From Blastocatellia bacterium (GTDB lineage Bacteria > Acidobacteriota > Blastocatellia > UBA7656): 64,000 bases of DNA. The notes under the pieces are model-generated. The model had not been told where the DNA came from. It saw only the letters and a program-made list of their open reading frames with translations, and searched no databases. The position numbers and the translations under genes are program-made. This document shows, one piece after another, positions 61,449-64,000 of this stretch; positions within the stretch are counted from its first letter, which is position 1; each line of letters starts with the position of its first letter. Location of the stretch: positions 124,001 to 188,000 of the forward strand of contig DATENM010000055.1 in assembly GCA_035275065.1 (NCBI GenBank), given 5' to 3'.

Positions 61449-62866
61449 ACTCCTATGTTTGGGTAGAATGGTTTGACTGCACCTGTATAAGCCTGGGCTG
61501 GTGCCTCTTCCTTCTTAGGTTTGTTGATCGTGGCAAGGATATAGCTCAAAGCGTCTATTGCGTGCTTGGCCTGTTTGCCCCACATTGGCTTTTGCTCGAT
61601 ACCCATATCGGTTTTGATTTCTTCCCAGCGTAGGTTCTCAATCTCTTTGACCAAGAAATTGAACTCGTTACCTTCTTCGTCAAAGTCAACAAGCTTGCTG
61701 GAGATGAAAAGCTTTGGCTTGCCGGTAGCCTCCAAGATATGGCCTTGTTCCTCCATCAGCCGTGCGCGCCACTCGTCCCAGTTCTCCTTATTCGTACCTG
61801 GGGCTTTCTCAACCCCAGTAATAGAGATTCCAGCATCGTTCATCTGCTTTATATCGCTGGCTTGGGCTGAGTCACCTATGCGGATCACCCGGCCAAGATT
61901 CTGCTCTTTGAGCCTGATGATTGCCTGAATCTGAGGATTGGTAAGCTGCTTCCGGTAGAAGCCATCAAATATCCACCAGTTGAACTCTCGATCTATACGA
62001 ACCCACAGGCCAGCAGAGGGGGCAGAGAATCCGAAGTCTATTGCGAAGTAAGTATCTCCTGGGGGAAGCTCCTTGATGTCTACAACGTGAGTGCTGCGGC
62101 CAAACCAGCTACAGACGAGGCCAACCATCTTGACGAACTTCCCCTCACGTCTGACCTTCAAAGCTTGAGGCGTGAGTCCTCGGCCCATCTGAGCCTTCTG
62201 GTCTTCAGTGAGCCAAGGGTTATCATCCCAGCCTGCCTCAGAAACGAAGATGTCGGGGTTGCTGGTATTCAGGTAGATGTCGTTATACACCCACGTCATA
62301 CCCTTGATAGCGGTCATAGTAAGGATGATATGAAGCTGGACACCTGCCTCGGTGCGAACAAAGCACTCTTCCCAAATATCGTGCGGTGGCTCCTCATCAA
62401 ACCAAATTAGAACCTTTCCTGCTCCCTGTGCCTTTTCTCTCCCCTGCTCATAACTTTTGAAAGCGATCTTTGAAGTGCGACCATTGCCAGCATCTATGAC
62501 AAGTTCCTTAATGATTCCTTTGCGAAGCCAAGTCTTATCTTTGATTCGGTGTTCTGGAATGTATTTGAGAAGCTTCTTTTGGGTGGTGTCTTTCTGTTCA
62601 TCGAAAGAAGGGCAAAAGCTCCAGACTTCCCCTGGTTGAATCCACTCATGCTCTCCCAATAGAACCTTGGCGGTTTCCTGTGCGCCCCACTCAGTCTTAC
62701 CTACACGGTTGCCCCAGAATAAGGCTCTGATAGCCTTTCGTACTCGGCTTACCTCTTGCTGCTTGGGGTGCTGCTGGGCGTACTTAAGAGGGTTCTGGGC
62801 GATCCTCCTTTCCTTCTCGATAAGAGCCTTAGCCAGCTCTATTTTTTCTGTCCTTGATGAGTTCAT
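61445..62866 (-). CDS. terL: Phage terminase large subunit
   Basis: The protein has an ATPase domain with Walker A FWGNRVGKTEWG (about 50) and Walker B VLIWFDEEPP (about 160), and the nuclease domain with FAIDFGFSAP (about 275). It packages DNA into the prohead. ATG 62866 is used; an in-frame TTG 27 nt upstream also exists. The start overlaps terS. Confidence 0.92.
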   Translation of the reverse strand: MNSSRTEKIELAKALIEKERRIAQNPLKYAQQHPKQQEVSRVRKAIRALFWGNRVGKTEWGAQETAKVLLGEHEWIQPGEVWSFCPSFDEQKDTTQKKLLKYIPEHRIKDKTWLRKGIIKELVIDAGNGRTSKIAFKSYEQGREKAQGAGKVLIWFDEEPPHDIWEECFVRTEAGVQLHIILTMTAIKGMTWVYNDIYLNTSNPDIFVSEAGWDDNPWLTEDQKAQMGRGLTPQALKVRREGKFVKMVGLVCSWFGRSTHVVDIKELPPGDTYFAIDFGFSAPSAGLWVRIDREFNWWIFDGFYRKQLTNPQIQAIIRLKEQNLGRVIRIGDSAQASDIKQMNDAGISITGVEKAPGTNKENWDEWRARLMEEQGHILEATGKPKLFISSKLVDFDEEGNEFNFLVKEIENLRWEEIKTDMGIEQKPMWGKQAKHAIDALSYILATINKPKKEEAPAQAYTGAVKPFYPNIGV

Positions 62867-63245
62867 CGAGTTGTTCGTCTGAGAGGTTTTCAAGGCCAGT
62901 AATAACGTTATTAGGGCGCTCGGTAGCTTTACCGCTTAGAAGCTGAATGTTCTTGGTGAGAAGATCCACAACGTAGGCCGCATCTCTGGCGCTGGCTTTA
63001 TCGAGCTTCTTGTCCGTGATAGCTTCTGCTGCTCTATCTCTGCGAGTCTGAAGCTTCTCGATGATCGGTTCAAGCTGCGGTCTGATGCCTGCCATTATGT
63101 TGCTCTGCTGGCGGGCTGATTCAGGAGAATAACCGGCCTCAAGCATCAACTCTTCAAGAGTTTTTGCAGGCCCGCTATTGCCTAAATTATCCGTAATCAG
63201 TCTAATGAGCTTTTTCTGATGCTCGGTTAGTTTTTTCTTTGCCAT
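62829..63245 (-). CDS. terS: Phage terminase small subunit
   Basis: The 138-residue protein directly precedes terL. It has a helix-turn-helix-like region (LEELMLEAGYSPESARQQSN, about 29-48), a coiled middle segment with Arg/Lys charges and an acidic tail. This matches a TerS that recognises the packaging site. Confidence 0.75.
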   Translation of the reverse strand: MAKKKLTEHQKKLIRLITDNLGNSGPAKTLEELMLEAGYSPESARQQSNIMAGIRPQLEPIIEKLQTRRDRAAEAITDKKLDKASARDAAYVVDLLTKNIQLLSGKATERPNNVITGLENLSDEQLDELIKDRKNRAG

Positions 63246-63363
63246 TAGAGGGATGTTGTTTTGATTTCTCGTGTCTGATCTCGGCCTTTAGTCTTTGCTT
63301 CTGGTTGGGTCTGAGAGGGGATTTCTTGGAAAGGAAAAACTTGTTGAGGTCGGACTTGGACAT
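63202..63363 (-). CDS. Small basic phage protein
   Basis: The 53-residue protein starts MSKSDLNKFFLSKK; its ATG overlaps the preceding stop (TGATG). Very basic. Function unknown; it overlaps terS by 44 nt. Confidence 0.5.
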   Translation of the reverse strand: MSKSDLNKFFLSKKSPLRPNQKQRLKAEIRHEKSKQHPSNGKEKTNRASEKAH

Positions 63364-63545
63364 CAGTGCTTTACAACGAGGTTTACGACCATTTTCCACA
63401 TAAACATAGGCATCCACCGGGGCCGGGGCTTGAAGGTGGATCGGATGAACTCTTGAGTAGCCATCTCCCTCGCGGCCTTCTCAATACGCGGCTCCATCTG
63501 CCTATTGATAGTTCTCCTGAAGAGACGTAGTTTTCGCTGGCTCAT
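63363..63545 (-). CDS. Small basic phage protein
   Basis: The 60-residue protein (MSQRKLRLFRRTINRQMEPR) is rich in Arg and has an aromatic C-terminus. It is coupled to the next small gene. Function unknown. Confidence 0.5.
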   Translation of the reverse strand: MSQRKLRLFRRTINRQMEPRIEKAAREMATQEFIRSTFKPRPRWMPMFMWKMVVNLVVKH

Positions 63546-63643
63546 TGTGGGTGGTATACAGAAATTATAGCAAATCTGGCTTTCGCTTTTATCCACAGGC
63601 CCTAGGGGATAGGATGGCGCTTTGACTTTTAGGAGGAGGACAA

Positions 63644-64000
63644 CTACTCAGCTATCATGGTTCCTTGATTAGAACCGGAAGACGAGTCCGCACGGGCGGG
63701 AGCAGGGGGGGAGGCTGCGTCTGGAGCAGGAGAACTGGAAGACGATTGAGATGCTCCAGCAGTAAGTACCTTGACCTCTCCGATGCGTCTATCTTTAGAA
63801 ATATCCGCTACTGTTTCACCTGCTTGTTTATCAATAATTGCTAATACTCGTTCGAGTTCTGCCCCATTAGAAACACGTCGTAAAGGTGCTCCGGTAGCCA
63901 CGAGAGTTTTCAGTAAGTCCGACTTAATCTTAGCCATCTCAATCCGCTCTTGAGATCTTACCCTTTCTTCTTCAACACTTGCCTCGCGGGCAGCCTTTTC
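63644..64000 (-). CDS. Phage protein, 5' partial at window edge
   Basis: The frame is open to base 64000, with a charged helical segment (EKAAREASVEEERVRSQ) before the internal ATG 63937, so the real start is probably outside the window. The visible part has a helical globular region (DLLKTLVATGAPLRRV) and a Ser/Ala/Pro-rich C-terminal linker. No function is evident. Confidence 0.5.
   Translation of the reverse strand, partial: EKAAREASVEEERVRSQERIEMAKIKSDLLKTLVATGAPLRRVSNGAELERVLAIIDKQAGETVADISKDRRIGEVKVLTAGASQSSSSSPAPDAASPPAPARADSSSGSNQGTMIAE

Larger units (their letters stand above)
41168..64000. mobile_element. Prophage (left part), integrated at tRNA-Lys
   Basis: The region is AT-richer than the chromosome, nearly all minus-strand, and carries terminase, portal, capsid, tail, endolysin and holin-like genes in typical order. 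It begins exactly at the tRNA 3' end. Integrase, repressor and replication genes are not in view, so the right end and attR lie beyond 64000. The gene set, with portal, MCP, adaptor, and internal virion proteins and without tape measure or sheath, is podovirus-like. Confidence 0.85.

Overview
The window joins two kinds of DNA at a tRNA gene. Positions 1-41167 are high-GC bacterial chromosome. It carries a VWFA-related protein of the acidobacterial type, a large Oar-like TonB receptor with a carboxypeptidase-regulatory domain, a serine/threonine kinase fused to TolB-like and TPR regions, methylmalonyl-CoA epimerase next to MeaB, and a class III ribonucleotide reductase. Together these suggest an Acidobacteriota (perhaps Blastocatellia-like) soil or sediment bacterium; this assignment is inference. 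Positions 41168-64000 are visibly AT-richer, almost entirely on the minus strand, and encode a short-tailed-phage-like structural and lysis module. It abuts the 3' end of tRNA-Lys(TTT), as an integrated prophage would.

Chromosome, left to right: propionate/methylmalonyl metabolism (meaB, mce), an exported PpiC-type foldase, an MBL hydrolase, mtnP, a small exported helical-repeat protein and a PfkB kinase (1-6099); dapF, a DUF2007 protein, an exported alpha/beta hydrolase and cutA (6214-9661); purH, an APC permease, the VWFA protein and the TonB receptor (9855-19419); hemerythrin, a broken PIN-type toxin-antitoxin pair flanked by a 45-bp duplication, the kinase, and uvrA (19811-26455); gmhA with an unrecognised partner and a GntR regulator (26536-29061); a DUF2227 protein, nrdD, purN, DinB, an AraC regulator, a glycine-zipper protein, uvrC, an exported protein, an OmpA lipoprotein, a PfkB kinase and a histone-H1-like protein (29307-40918).

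Prophage, in transcription order (right to left): a partial gene at the window edge, two tiny genes, terminase small and large subunits, a coupled small gene, a membrane-protein moron with its own terminator, portal, two small proteins, scaffold, major capsid, several capsid/tail surface proteins including a 22-residue-repeat fibre, a beta-rich tail protein, an adaptor, two internal virion proteins, an M23 endolysin, a holin-like protein, and accessory genes against the tRNA. Integrase, repressor and replication genes are not seen and would lie beyond the right edge, as would attR. A freestanding HNH/AP2 endonuclease sits on the opposite strand.

The most unusual signal is on the chromosomal side. 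About ten intergenic inverted repeats occur, several with arms made of tandem ~7-bp units. At many of them the repeat fills the gap from the stop codon of one gene to the start codon of the next, and the downstream gene often lacks a Shine-Dalgarno sequence. Two of them share the same arm unit and loop design, indicating a dispersed element family. None was seen in the prophage.
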